A stretch of 64,000 bases of DNA from NCBI RefSeq assembly GCF_900111825.1, contig NZ_FOJM01000010.1:124001-188000 (forward strand). Reading direction: 5' to 3'. Source of the DNA: Pedobacter suwonensis. GTDB taxonomy: Bacteria; Bacteroidota; Bacteroidia; Sphingobacteriales; Sphingobacteriaceae. Made by a program: the position numbers and the translations under genes. The first letter of the stretch is position 1; each line of letters opens with the position of its first letter. Under the pieces are notes generated by a model. The model ran no database searches. It was not told where the DNA came from and was given only the letters and a program-made list of their open reading frames with translations. Below, piece by piece: positions 35,399 through 46,030 of this stretch.

Positions 35399-36145
35399 CT
35401 AAGCAATATTCTCCAGGTACCTTAATACCTCTTCTTTTTTTCTACTGGAAACCTGGATTTTCTCCCCGTTCTCCATTTGAAGATAACCCTCTCTGAAATA
35501 TTTTTTAACATGAGCAAAATTAACGAGGTAGGACTGGTGACATCTTAGAAAACCGAAGGGAGATAGCAGTCCCTCATAATCTTTTAATCCTTTTGACACC
35601 AGTATTTCGTTTGATCCTTTGATCACAAAAGTAGTATATCCTTTATCGCCCTTGCAGAACATAATATTTTCTATAGCAACTACCTCAATGTATTCGAGTG
35701 TTTTAAGCGCAATGCGCTTATTGGCCGATAAGCCCTGAGACAGATAGTACTCTTTAGCGATGCTCAGTTGTTGTTCGTCAAATAAATCCTGTTTATGGTG
35801 GTGAAAGCATTTATTGATGGCAGAAGTTAGCGATTCATCATCAACTGGCTTAAGCAGGTAACCAAAAGCGCCAAGATTAAGTGCCTGTATCGCATATTGA
35901 TCATAAGCGGTTAAAAAAATGACCTGGAAATCGGCTGTTCCAATCTGCTCAAAAAGCTGAAAACTATCTCCATCCTTTAGCCTGATATCAGCAAGAATAA
36001 TTTCGGGCTTTAAAGCCGGTATTTCTAAGGCTGCAATAGCGATTTCGGCAGCAGTACCCACCACCTGTACATAATCAATCCGGGTTACAATCTGTAGAAT
36101 ATGCTGCAGTATGCGCGGTTCGTCTTCCAGTATGTAAAGTTTCAT
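35399..36145 (-). CDS. LytTR-family response regulator
   Basis: A 248-residue regulator. Receiver domain with acidic LEDE at 6-9, phosphoacceptor D53 in ILADIRLKDGD, and Lys in YLLKPVDDES near 104. A C-terminal LytTR DNA-binding domain spans about 145-246 (FCKGDKGYTTF, FLRCHQSYLVN, VSSRKKEEV). The gene is twelve bases downstream of its partner kinase, in the same direction. Confidence 0.95.
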   Translation of the reverse strand: MKLYILEDEPRILQHILQIVTRIDYVQVVGTAAEIAIAALEIPALKPEIILADIRLKDGDSFQLFEQIGTADFQVIFLTAYDQYAIQALNLGAFGYLLKPVDDESLTSAINKCFHHHKQDLFDEQQLSIAKEYYLSQGLSANKRIALKTLEYIEVVAIENIMFCKGDKGYTTFVIKGSNEILVSKGLKDYEGLLSPFGFLRCHQSYLVNFAHVKKYFREGYLQMENGEKIQVSSRKKEEVLRYLENIA

Positions 36146-36157
36146 GTTAGATGTAAA

Positions 36158-38083
36158 TTAATCGTTAATAATCGGGATATTGATTTTGACCAGCACACCA
36201 CGCTCACCCTTATCTTTTTTGTCGGTAAGCGTAAAACTGGCATTTTGGCTAAAACGGCAAAACAATGCCTCAAACCGCTCGTTCAGAATGGTTTGCGCCA
36301 AAGATTGTTTTTGCTGATTGCCAGTTGACTTATTATTTAAGCCACAGCCATTGTCATCTATCGTTATTTCAAGCTGATTGTTTTGCTGATAAAAAGAAAT
36401 TTTAAGCAGCCCTTTATAAGGGATGTTCCTAAATCCATGTTCAATCGAATTCTCGACAAAAGGCTGGATAAGCATAGGAGGAATAAGTGTGGCCTGTGCA
36501 TCAATCTCTTTCGAAACTGAGATCAGATAGGTAAAAGTATCGGCATAACGCATCTGCTGTAATAACAGATAATTATTTAGCGAAGATATTTCCTCCTCAA
36601 TGGCAATAAAATCCTTCCTGTTTTGTTCAAGAATTGCCCTTAGTAAACCTGAAAAAGATTTTAAATACCTTACAGATTCAGATGTATTTCCAGATGAAAT
36701 CAGGCCTTGCAGATTGGAAATGGCATTAAATATAAAGTGTGGATTAAGCTGTACCTGCAGTAACTTCTGTTCCATAACCAAACGCTGGTTATCGGCCGCA
36801 AGAAGCTTGTTCTTATCCTTTAACCGAAGCTGGCGATAAATGATGATGAACAGCGACACAGCAGCCATTGAAATAACCAATACCATAAACATTAACCAGC
36901 GCTGTTGATTAATCAGTTTTTCGTTTAGTTGATTACGGCTGTTGAGCTCGTTTATGCTCCGGTCTTTTTTTTCTACCTCATATTTTTCATGCAATTCGGC
37001 TATTCTTGCGGCCTCTATGGCTTTATTGTTCCTGATTTCAGTTTTATAAAGGGACTCGGCAGCTGCCAGTGCCGATTTATAATCGCCTTTTAACTTATAA
37101 GCATCGATCAGGCCCATGTAGGGAGAGGTTTTACGCTTGCCGGAAGGATCTTTTTTTTCCATTTCCATCCCGGCGCGGTAATAAAAAATAGCAGAATCTG
37201 GCTGGGCATTTCGTATAAAGGAAGTAGCAAGATTATTGTATGCAATATCATTGAGGTTATTTGTCTTTTTCAAAAAATGAAAGTATATGCGACTTGACTC
37301 CAACGCCTTAGCCGGCTTCATCTGTTTACTGTAAATCTGTGCCTCATTATCATAGGTGCGCGCCAGCGCAAGACTATCTTTGATATCAACAGCCAGTATA
37401 CGCGCCTGGTTGTTGTAGTACAACATTTTGTTCAGATCGCCCATTCTCGACGCCAATAGAAAAGAGATATCAAAATACCGTTGTTTAATAACGGGATGAT
37501 TTTTAAAAGGATGAGCCGCAAAATACCTGGCAGCGTATTCCAATGATTTTTGTTCGTTATCGTTCTGATAATAGGCCTGTGCAATTAAATCATAATAACG
37601 GTAGGTTAAACTGCTCTTCTGCATTTCAACGGTTTTTAAACCAGATAATATGCGATTCATGAGCCGGGCTTCTACAATTGATCCGCTGGCTATGGTATTC
37701 AAAATAATTGCATTTTCCTTTAACAGTTCAATATCATCATTTTTGTGGTACCCTTTCATTTGCTGATAAGCTGCCAGCGCGCTATCCTTTTTCTTTGCAA
37801 GCGAAAATTTTCTTGCCCTAAAATAATGGTAGAAAGGATTTTTTTCCTTTTCCGGTGTTAAAGACAGTATACTATCCTGTCGATTGATGGCCAGCTTTAG
37901 CTTGTTAGATCCCGCAAGGGTATCTAAAGAAATGATAAACGAGATCATATCAGCTGTAGATTGCGCTTGAACAGATACCGATTGACCAGTTCCAGTTGCC
38001 GCGGGCTTTTGCTTGCACGAAACCAGCCAGAGCATGAAAAGCATAAAAACAGGAATAAAGCGGAACTGAAAAAAAAGATTCAT
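36158..38083 (-). CDS. LytS-type sensor kinase with TPR sensor domain
   Basis: A 641-residue protein. A lipoprotein-like signal (FMLWLVSCKQ, Cys near 23) is followed by TPR-type helical repeats (about 60-370), a coiled stretch, and one membrane helix near 395-418. The histidine kinase domain has His in LNPHFIFNAISNLQ (about 445) and the ATPase motif IDDNGCGL near 595. Kinases of this type (His_kinase family PF06580) pair with LytTR regulators, as here. The stimulus is unknown. Confidence 0.9.
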   Translation of the reverse strand: MNLFFQFRFIPVFMLFMLWLVSCKQKPAATGTGQSVSVQAQSTADMISFIISLDTLAGSNKLKLAINRQDSILSLTPEKEKNPFYHYFRARKFSLAKKKDSALAAYQQMKGYHKNDDIELLKENAIILNTIASGSIVEARLMNRILSGLKTVEMQKSSLTYRYYDLIAQAYYQNDNEQKSLEYAARYFAAHPFKNHPVIKQRYFDISFLLASRMGDLNKMLYYNNQARILAVDIKDSLALARTYDNEAQIYSKQMKPAKALESSRIYFHFLKKTNNLNDIAYNNLATSFIRNAQPDSAIFYYRAGMEMEKKDPSGKRKTSPYMGLIDAYKLKGDYKSALAAAESLYKTEIRNNKAIEAARIAELHEKYEVEKKDRSINELNSRNQLNEKLINQQRWLMFMVLVISMAAVSLFIIIYRQLRLKDKNKLLAADNQRLVMEQKLLQVQLNPHFIFNAISNLQGLISSGNTSESVRYLKSFSGLLRAILEQNRKDFIAIEEEISSLNNYLLLQQMRYADTFTYLISVSKEIDAQATLIPPMLIQPFVENSIEHGFRNIPYKGLLKISFYQQNNQLEITIDDNGCGLNNKSTGNQQKQSLAQTILNERFEALFCRFSQNASFTLTDKKDKGERGVLVKINIPIIND

Positions 38084-38833
38084 GTTGCTTAATTGATAAT
38101 TAATTATTTCTCCTAGAATTAAAGCCTAAATATATCAATCGCACGCTTAGCGGAGAAACCTATATCGATATTCGGGAACTTTGAGGTTATATCCGTTGAT
38201 AAACGCTACTTATTCGATAAAGGGTAAAAGCTGGAAGATCATACTATGATGATATGGAATGAAAATTTACCGCATATAGGTTAATCCTCTTTCTATTCAA
38301 ACTTTTACGATTAAATTATTTTAGAAGAATGAAGTCCCCTCTCTTTCAGATATTTTTAACCATCCGAATAACCAGATTTAACGCGCAAAATTTTATAATA
38401 TGGCCAAGATGCTGCATAATATGTTCTTACAAATTCAGCTAATTACATGCTTATGAAACAGGGATATTGCTTTAAAAGACGTGCAAAACTAATTAGCTAC
38501 ATAAACACAGAAATCACGGAGGAGATTAAAATTTTCCGTGTTTTTTGTGCTTCCGTGGCAAACATAACGCTTTGGCATGTGCAGAAAGAGCCAGAACTAA
38601 CAGAGAAAAGTTAAAAGCGATTTCCCTGACTTATGACTAGAATTTTAGTAACACATCGTGCTTTTACTAAGTTTTTAAATATGGTTATCAAGGAAGACTC
38701 AATAAATGCAAAACCGATCGAAAATCTAACTGTTTCTCATCAATTTTATAGGCTAAATAAGCACTATATTTAAAAAAATGTTGTTACAAACCAGTTTTTA
38801 CATAAATTAGTATAACTAAACGAGAATGGTTAA
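38084..38833. other. 750-base intergenic region with a dispersed-repeat fragment
   Basis: No coding sequence is supported. Around 38500-38570 the sequence pairs ACACAGAAATCACGGAGGAG with a later CCGTG...CTTCCGTGG. That is a common form of intergenic repeat in Bacteroidota genomes. The right end must carry the promoter for the sigma factor gene, but I see no clear TAnnTTTG element. Confidence 0.4.
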
Positions 38834-39424
38834 GTGAAGTCTATACCCATTATTGACGAAAAGGCATTATTAATTGAATTAAAGCGTGGAGATAAGATCG
38901 CCTTTAAACAATTGTATGAGGTGTATTCGGGCAAACTTGCCAGTAAATTGATTTATCTGTTAAAATCTGAAGAGTTAGCCCAGGATATCTTACAGGATGT
39001 ATTCCTAAAAATCTGGATCAACCGCGAAATGATCGATACGGAACTGAGTTTTGGTGCATTCCTGTATAAGATTGCTACAAACCTTTCTAAAAATGTAATC
39101 CGGAAAAATGTTTACGATCAGCTCATGCGCGATGAAGTGGGCAAGGAAGGAGTTTATCATCCTATGGAAGAAGATGAAGATGCAGAGCAAGCCAAGGCTA
39201 TTCTAGATCAGGCTATGGATCAGCTCACCGAAAGGCAGCGGGAAGTTTACACCTTACATAAACTGGAAGGGCTAAGTTATCAGGAAATCAGTGAAAAGTT
39301 AAATATCAGCCTTTCTGCTATTAATCATCATATCCAAAAAGCCAACAAACAGTTAAAAGCAGTACTGAAATCAAGGTCATTTGAGCTATTTATCCTCCTG
39401 CTACCCACCATATTAAAAAAATAA
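38834..39424 (+). CDS. ECF RNA polymerase sigma factor
   Basis: A 196-residue sigma-70 family member with a GTG start at 38834. Region 2 contains AQDILQDVFLKIW near 54-66 and region 4 has SYQEISEKLNISLSAINHHIQKA near 150-172. It is followed by a FecR anti-sigma gene and a SusC gene, the standard Bacteroidota layout in which the sigma factor drives the TonB receptor operon in response to substrate sensed by the receptor. Confidence 0.93.
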   Translation: MKSIPIIDEKALLIELKRGDKIAFKQLYEVYSGKLASKLIYLLKSEELAQDILQDVFLKIWINREMIDTELSFGAFLYKIATNLSKNVIRKNVYDQLMRDEVGKEGVYHPMEEDEDAEQAKAILDQAMDQLTERQREVYTLHKLEGLSYQEISEKLNISLSAINHHIQKANKQLKAVLKSRSFELFILLLPTILKK

Positions 39425-39499
39425 TTAACCAAGAGGTGCTATTTTTTCTTTTTCATGTGTATTCTATTTAAAAAGGGATGATTTTTTCCCTAGTTTACC

Positions 39500-40651
39500 A
39501 TGAGCAAACCAAACAGAATTAAGTTTTTATTTGATCAGTACTTAAACAATGTCATCACAGAGGATGAATTGGCAGAGCTTAACGAACATCTTCAAAATAA
39601 TGAAGATGAATTACAGTTTGATGCTGTAGTTAACGGATACTTTGATTCGGCATCTCACGCTGTTCATCCAAAATCTAAAGCTATTGGAGATTTAGCCTGG
39701 AATGCAATCGCTCATGAAATAGAAAAGGTTCAGCCCAAGCAGCGGAAATTGTTCTCTTCTTTACAATATATAGCCGCAGCAGCAGCCATCTTGATTTTTT
39801 TATGCTCGACATTTTTTATTTACAGATCCATTTATCTTAAAGATACTCTTCGAAAAGATATTGCACATGACATACTTCCAGGTACGCATCGAGCAACTTT
39901 ACAGGCTGCAAATGGGAAAATCTATCAGTTAGATGGCAGTAAGCAGGAGATTATCAATGATGAAAATACGATCCGCTACAAAGATGGAGCATTGCTTGAA
40001 AAAGAAGATCAGATTCAGGATTTTACTTTATCTACCCCAAAAGGAGGGCAATACAGAATTACTTTAGCAGATGGTACCAAAGTATGGCTGAACGCGGCTT
40101 CATCGATATCTTATCCCAGCGCATTTACAGGAAAAGAAAGAAGAGTGATGGTGATGGGTGAGGCTTACTTCGAGGTTGCCCATAATGCTCAAAAACCTTT
40201 CATCGTAAAAACCCAGTCGCAGGAAATAAAAGTTTTGGGAACAGCCTTTAACGTTAATGCCTATCAAAATGAAGGGGTAACGGTTACCACGCTTGTCCAT
40301 GGCCGGGTACAACTCAACAGCCCTGATATTTCAGAACCAGCTTATTTGAATCCTGGAGAACAATCAGTATTGAACCAAAATGCTTTCCGGATTACTCCTG
40401 TTGATGCTAGTTTTTATACAGCCTGGAAAGATGGGGAATTTATATTTAAAGCTACTCCAATTACCGAGGTACTTCGCCAGATCGAACGCTGGTACAACCT
40501 GGATATAGATTACAGCGGTATACCTGAAGATATTCAAATTCATGCCTCCATTCAACGCGACAGACCATTATCAGCGGTACTGTCGGCGATTGAAAAAATT
40601 ACCAATTTAAAATTCAGTATCGAAGGAAGGAGGATGAAATTGACTAAATAA
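39500..40651 (+). CDS. FecR-family anti-sigma factor
   Basis: A 383-residue protein with a cytoplasmic N-terminal sigma-binding region (about 1-88), one membrane helix (about 90-112) and a periplasmic FecR domain (GGQYRITLADGTKVWLNAAS, then RVMVMGEAYFEVAHN). The C-terminal DUF4974 part (FIFKATPITEVLRQIERWY near 315) resembles the STN fold that contacts the receptor. It transmits substrate binding by the SusC receptor at 40760 to the sigma factor at 38834. Confidence 0.93.
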   Translation: MSKPNRIKFLFDQYLNNVITEDELAELNEHLQNNEDELQFDAVVNGYFDSASHAVHPKSKAIGDLAWNAIAHEIEKVQPKQRKLFSSLQYIAAAAAILIFLCSTFFIYRSIYLKDTLRKDIAHDILPGTHRATLQAANGKIYQLDGSKQEIINDENTIRYKDGALLEKEDQIQDFTLSTPKGGQYRITLADGTKVWLNAASSISYPSAFTGKERRVMVMGEAYFEVAHNAQKPFIVKTQSQEIKVLGTAFNVNAYQNEGVTVTTLVHGRVQLNSPDISEPAYLNPGEQSVLNQNAFRITPVDASFYTAWKDGEFIFKATPITEVLRQIERWYNLDIDYSGIPEDIQIHASIQRDRPLSAVLSAIEKITNLKFSIEGRRMKLTK

Positions 40652-40759
40652 TTTTACTAGTAAGGCAAAAACATGGTAAGGACAAAACTAATCCATACCG
40701 TCGCCTCCTACCTATAAACCAATCAACAACCACTAACTAACCAACAAACTAATCATAAT

Positions 40760-43700
40760 ATGAATGATTTCCTTTTTTCTAAGGAGTATAGCGGGCGTAT
40801 GCCCGGTCATCAAATTAATGGCGGAGCCACTAATACCGATTCGCAGTTCTCTTTTCGGTGGATCATCCTTTTACTTTTTGTATTGACACTTTCATTTTCA
40901 AATAAATCGCATGCACAAACCGTAACCTTTGATCTTAAAAATGCATCGATTGTCAGGGCAACAACAGAAATAAGAAAGCAAACCAAGTATGATTTTACCT
41001 ATAATGACCTTATCCTTAAAAAAGCAAAACCAGTTACACTAAAACTTGTTAAGGAGCCCCTAAACAGCGCATTAAAAAAGTTATTTGCAGGTCAGGATCT
41101 TGATTATGAAATCAAAGACCGGATCATCATTATTACGGAAAAGAAAGCAAACGTGGCTAATGGAGCTAATAATAATGGTTTAAACAGCCCGGTAAATGGA
41201 AATGTAACCAACGAAGACGGTAAGCCGATGGATGGTGTTACTGTGAGGGTTAAGGGAACAAAGTTCTCTACTCAAACAGATAAAAGCGGTCATTTTACCA
41301 TTCCTGCCCAATATGCAACGGGCGTGCTTGAAATTAATCACCTGGGCTATTATCATTTGGAAATTCCTGCGCAAAGGGCACGTGTCGTTTCGCTTAAAAT
41401 TTCCGCATCCGATCTGAAAGACATCTTGGTAAGGACAGGTTATGAGGAAATCGATAGCCGTCAGTTAACCAGTTCAGTCTATACTGTCAAAGCTGAAGAT
41501 CTTCTTACACCTGGTGTGAATACCATTGATAAATTATTGGAGGGTAGAATACCGGGTTTAATTTCGATGCAAAATTCTGGACAGGTTGGTGCTGCACCTA
41601 AACTTAGAATCCGTGGAACATCTACCATTTTAGGTAACCGTGAACCCTTATGGGTGCTAGATGGGATTGTACTTCAGGATCCTGTGAATGTTAATCCGCA
41701 ATCTATCAATGACCTTGACTTTGTAAACTTATTGGGTAATGCCATTGCAGGATTAAATCCCGAAGACATTGATCAGATCGATGTGCTTAAAGATGCTTCT
41801 GCTACCGCTTTATATGGTGCAAAAGCAGGTAATGGTGTAATTGTAATTACTACAAAAAAAGGTAAACCTGGTAAACCAACTATTTCGTATTCAACCAATG
41901 TTACCTTTAACAGGCGCCCGCGCTATTCAGACAGAAACATGAACATGATGAATTCTGAGGAAAGAATGGATGTATCGAAGGAAATGGTAGAGCGAAGAAT
42001 GCAATACAACAATGTAACCCAGTTTTCAGGTTATGAGAATGCCCTTCAGCAATATTACAAAGGAACCATCGGTTACGATGAGTTTAAACGCCAAAGTGAC
42101 TATTATGCCAGTGTAAATACAGACTGGCTAGGCTTGATTACTCAGGATTCCTACTCTCAAAGTCATACTGTAACCTTATCCGGAGGTTCTAACCGTATTA
42201 AGTTTTATTCTTCTTTGGGTTATCTAAATGAAAATGGAACCATTAAAGGAGAATATAATAAGCGTTATTCATCAGTAGTAAACGTTACCGCTGATTATGA
42301 TAATTTTCTGGCTCAAGTAAGCTTTACGGGCAACTATTCATCCAGGAATTATACACCTTCTGATTTAGGTATCATGAACTATGCCTATAATACGAGCAGA
42401 ACGTTGCCTGCTTACAATCCGGATGGCAGCTATTTTTATTACCCGGTTACCACCCCAGCCACCCAGCTTTTTAATTACAATATCCTAAAGGATAGAGAAT
42501 ACAGTGCTGACCATACTGATTTGCTTGCAAGTAACTTAAAGGCATTATTAAGATTAAAAATTACACCAAAATTTAATGTTGAAGGTACGTTTGCATATGG
42601 GATCAGCAATAACGATCAGCAAATTTACTATACAAAAGACTCCTATTACATTGCCAAACTTAGGCAAGACTACAGCTTTAGGTCTGATTTAGCCCCGGTA
42701 GGAGGCGAATGGACAAAAAAAGAAGTTCGTAATAATAATTATACCGGCCGTTTACAGGCGAACTATGCCACTACATTTGGTGCAGAAAATAGACATTCCC
42801 TTACCATTTCAGGCGGTACAGAAATAAAATCGAATGAATATAATGGCTTTGACATTACCAGAAGAGGCTATTTTCCGGAGATGGGCGGTTATTTTGATGT
42901 TGTGCCGACCACTTATTCAGGCTACTACAACCAATGGATGTCTGATAAGCGCGCTTTAGGGGCATTCAACCGCCAGTTAACCAATGAATTTGCCTGGTAT
43001 GGTACCACGGGTTATTCTTACCGTAATAAATATATTTTTAATTTTCACATTCGCGGTGAACAATCCAACCTATTTGGAACGCGTTCAAATGATAATTTGC
43101 TACCTATTTACGCTTTTTCTGGCAGGTGGAATATGAAAGATGATGTTGCCAGAAATACTTCATGGATCAGTGACCTGGCCTTAAAGGCTTCATGGGGATG
43201 GCAAGGAAATATGCTTCCCGGGCAGTCGCCTTATATGATTATCAGACAGAATCTTTCTACTGATCCTTATTACAACTCTACATCCGCAAATATTGTAAAC
43301 TTTCCAAATCCAGATTTAAGATGGGAGCGTACTTCATCATCCAATATCGCTGTGGATTTTTCTTTGTTTGGCAATAAAGTAACCGGATCAGTCGGTTATT
43401 TTTATAAGAAAACCGAAGACGCATTCCTGAGTAAAATCGTGTCTGAAATTAATGGTGTTCAATCTTACATCATCAATAGCGGCACTATAGAGAATAAAGG
43501 TGTGGAAGTGGCTTTAAGTGTTACAGCCATTAATAATGTGGGTATGGATAAGTCTAAACGGGGTTTTGTTTGGCGCTTTGATCCACAATTGGGTCAGGTG
43601 TTGAATAAACTGATTAACCAGGCCATCAATAACAGAAATAATGTACTTATCGACAATATCAACTACTCCAATTACTTAAGCGGTAATGTCCAGCTTGCTG

Positions 43701-44434
43701 GTAAACCGATCAATACCTTTTATTCTTACAAATTTAAAGGCTTAAGCCCGGTTGATGGCTCCCCAATTTTTTATGGTTTAGAGAATGAAAATTCGGCAGC
43801 CTACCAGAAACGCTATTTAAATATGGATAGGCAGGATGTTTATCTGGAGATTATGAGTGAATCGGGCCGTCGTGAACCATTTATTCAGGGTGGCTTATCC
43901 AATTACTTTGGGTACAGGAATTTTGGATTATCATTTAACCTTTCCTATTCTTTAGGTAATAAAATCAGATTAATGAAAATTGCTTCAGGTTACGCCAGCA
44001 CAAGTGCATATCCACAGCAAAATCTGCGTAAAGAATTTGTAGATCGCTGGCGCAGGCCAGGAGATGAAAACTATACTAATATCCCAGGTCTTCAGGTAGC
44101 TACTAATGGTATCAATCCTTGGTGGTCAAACTCTCCGGTAAGCAGTCTTGAATTAGGTGGCAGTGCTTATGATATGTATGATAACTCCGATATCAGATTG
44201 GTGAGTGGAGATTATCTAAAATTACAATCGGCATCTTTCCGCTATAATCTCTCCGAATCTTTAACGCGTAAATTGAAGCTGAGTTCAGCATATGTTAGTC
44301 TCACCGGGACCAATTTATTTACCATTAGCAACAAAATGCTAAAGGGACAAGACCCTACTCAATCGGGTTCTACGCCAAACATCAATTTAACGGTCAGACC
44401 AACCTATTCGCTAAGCCTAAATGTTTCATTTTAA
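40760..44434 (+). CDS. SusC/RagA TonB-linked receptor with STN domain
   Basis: A 1224-residue outer-membrane receptor. A long N-region precedes the signal helix (WIILLLFVLTLSFSNKSHAQ). An STN domain (about 55-125) contacts FecR, then come a carboxypeptidase-regulatory-like domain (about 145-220), a plug (GLISMQNSGQVGAAP, DVLKDASATALYGAKAGNG) and a barrel ending in LSLNVSF with terminal Phe. The STN domain shows that the receptor signals to the FecR/sigma pair upstream. A later Met (codon at 40799) could be the true start. Substrate unknown: no polysaccharide-degrading enzymes lie nearby. Confidence 0.92.
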   Translation: MNDFLFSKEYSGRMPGHQINGGATNTDSQFSFRWIILLLFVLTLSFSNKSHAQTVTFDLKNASIVRATTEIRKQTKYDFTYNDLILKKAKPVTLKLVKEPLNSALKKLFAGQDLDYEIKDRIIIITEKKANVANGANNNGLNSPVNGNVTNEDGKPMDGVTVRVKGTKFSTQTDKSGHFTIPAQYATGVLEINHLGYYHLEIPAQRARVVSLKISASDLKDILVRTGYEEIDSRQLTSSVYTVKAEDLLTPGVNTIDKLLEGRIPGLISMQNSGQVGAAPKLRIRGTSTILGNREPLWVLDGIVLQDPVNVNPQSINDLDFVNLLGNAIAGLNPEDIDQIDVLKDASATALYGAKAGNGVIVITTKKGKPGKPTISYSTNVTFNRRPRYSDRNMNMMNSEERMDVSKEMVERRMQYNNVTQFSGYENALQQYYKGTIGYDEFKRQSDYYASVNTDWLGLITQDSYSQSHTVTLSGGSNRIKFYSSLGYLNENGTIKGEYNKRYSSVVNVTADYDNFLAQVSFTGNYSSRNYTPSDLGIMNYAYNTSRTLPAYNPDGSYFYYPVTTPATQLFNYNILKDREYSADHTDLLASNLKALLRLKITPKFNVEGTFAYGISNNDQQIYYTKDSYYIAKLRQDYSFRSDLAPVGGEWTKKEVRNNNYTGRLQANYATTFGAENRHSLTISGGTEIKSNEYNGFDITRRGYFPEMGGYFDVVPTTYSGYYNQWMSDKRALGAFNRQLTNEFAWYGTTGYSYRNKYIFNFHIRGEQSNLFGTRSNDNLLPIYAFSGRWNMKDDVARNTSWISDLALKASWGWQGNMLPGQSPYMIIRQNLSTDPYYNSTSANIVNFPNPDLRWERTSSSNIAVDFSLFGNKVTGSVGYFYKKTEDAFLSKIVSEINGVQSYIINSGTIENKGVEVALSVTAINNVGMDKSKRGFVWRFDPQLGQVLNKLINQAINNRNNVLIDNINYSNYLSGNVQLAGKPINTFYSYKFKGLSPVDGSPIFYGLENENSAAYQKRYLNMDRQDVYLEIMSESGRREPFIQGGLSNYFGYRNFGLSFNLSYSLGNKIRLMKIASGYASTSAYPQQNLRKEFVDRWRRPGDENYTNIPGLQVATNGINPWWSNSPVSSLELGGSAYDMYDNSDIRLVSGDYLKLQSASFRYNLSESLTRKLKLSSAYVSLTGTNLFTISNKMLKGQDPTQSGSTPNINLTVRPTYSLSLNVSF

Positions 44435-44445
44435 ATAAATAAGCT

Positions 44446-46026
44446 ATGAAATATCTTTTAACCCTTTTAGCTTGCCTTTTGCTTCTCAGCTCTTGCAGCA
44501 AGTTCTTGGAAGAATATTCTACAGATCAAAAATACCTGGAAACTACCAGTGACGTGAATAAAGTAATGATTGCTGAAGCTTTCATGAATAATGTGTACGG
44601 TATTTCGTTATACAATCCGGCAACCATGGGAAATATTGCCTCTGAGACCGACTTTTCTGCCCCATGGCTCCATGTGATGGATGATGACACTGAAGCATTC
44701 GTACTTGGCGCTGCTGACAGAGATCAGCCTACGCCGCTTAACATCCTTTCTGGCTTTCACAACTGGGCACAGTATCCGGCAGTTAACATCCTTGGCCTGA
44801 CCTGGAATGATGTGATGTGGAAGAAGGTTTACAAACGTATTGGTGCGATTAACGCGTTAATTTATCAGGCTTCAGAAATTGCTACAAAAAATCCGGCCGA
44901 TGGTGACCTCCGGCATTTACAAGGAGAAGCTTATTTTCTACGTGCTTATTATTACTTTTTACTTCAAAATATTTACGGATCTCCTTATCGTAAGGCAAGC
45001 GCTGCTACCGATGAAGGTGTACCATTAAAAATTTCAGAGAAAGTGGAAGATAACTATTTCAAAAGGACAAATAATGAGACCGTGTATAACCAGATTATTG
45101 CTGATCTTGATCAGGCTGCAAATTTCCTTCAAGGCTACAATCCTACAACTAAAATCAGAGTAGGTATTGCTGCGGTTAAGTGTTTACAAAGCCGCGTATA
45201 TCTATTTACGGAACAATACGATAAAGTATTGCAGGTCACTAACGGTTATGAAAACATGGGTTACAGTATTGTTGATTTAAAGCGTTATGTAGCCAACACT
45301 AACTTTACTTACCGCAGTTCTACAGAAACCATATTTACTATGGGAACAAATTCAATTCCTGTGGTTTTTCCTAATGATTCTTTAGCATCTTATGCGCCGG
45401 TAAATCGTCTTGCATCTAGCTTTAAGGCCTCTGATAACTTAATACAGAGTTATAACAATAATGATCTCCGCTTAAATGCCTGTTTTACGCTATCATCGAA
45501 AAGCAAAGCATTTCTTCCGGCTAAATGGCGTACCTGGCGAACCTACAATGACCCGGAGCAAGTATCGTGTATATTTTCTTTCCGTTTGCCTGAAATGTTG
45601 CTTAACCGCGCAGAAGCGCAAGCTATGCTTGGTGCTGATGGTGAAGCATGGAGTGAAATCCAAAAACTGCAGGCGATGCGCTTTAATAACGGAGGCAGCC
45701 AGCAACCCACATCTAACCAGGCATTGGTTAATTTTATCCGCGATGAACGTAGACGTGAATTTTGCTTCGAAGGTCATCGCTGGTTTGATTTGAGGCGATA
45801 CCAGGTAAATTCGAAATATCCACTTGGTTCAGGTTTTACCATCAAGCATCCAACTTATACCTATGATGCACAAACCAATACTTATACCCGTGCAGGAAAT
45901 TATGTTTTAAATTCCATAGCTCAGGATGCAGCAAGCTGGCAGGTACCCATCCCTAATTATGCTATAGAATTTAACAGGGGATCGCTAACTAACCCCATTC
46001 GCAGTGTTCGTAATGTTCAACCTTAA
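44446..46026 (+). CDS. SusD/RagB outer-membrane lipoprotein
   Basis: A 526-residue lipoprotein with lipobox LLLSSC near residue 17. The TPR-rich SusD fold is visible in LRHLQGEAYFLRAYYYF and in the C-terminal RDERRREFCFEGHRWFDLRR, the standard family signature. It forms a lid on the SusC barrel and captures substrate. It starts 11 bases after SusC. Confidence 0.95.
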   Translation: MKYLLTLLACLLLLSSCSKFLEEYSTDQKYLETTSDVNKVMIAEAFMNNVYGISLYNPATMGNIASETDFSAPWLHVMDDDTEAFVLGAADRDQPTPLNILSGFHNWAQYPAVNILGLTWNDVMWKKVYKRIGAINALIYQASEIATKNPADGDLRHLQGEAYFLRAYYYFLLQNIYGSPYRKASAATDEGVPLKISEKVEDNYFKRTNNETVYNQIIADLDQAANFLQGYNPTTKIRVGIAAVKCLQSRVYLFTEQYDKVLQVTNGYENMGYSIVDLKRYVANTNFTYRSSTETIFTMGTNSIPVVFPNDSLASYAPVNRLASSFKASDNLIQSYNNNDLRLNACFTLSSKSKAFLPAKWRTWRTYNDPEQVSCIFSFRLPEMLLNRAEAQAMLGADGEAWSEIQKLQAMRFNNGGSQQPTSNQALVNFIRDERRREFCFEGHRWFDLRRYQVNSKYPLGSGFTIKHPTYTYDAQTNTYTRAGNYVLNSIAQDAASWQVPIPNYAIEFNRGSLTNPIRSVRNVQP

Positions 46027-46030
46027 ACTG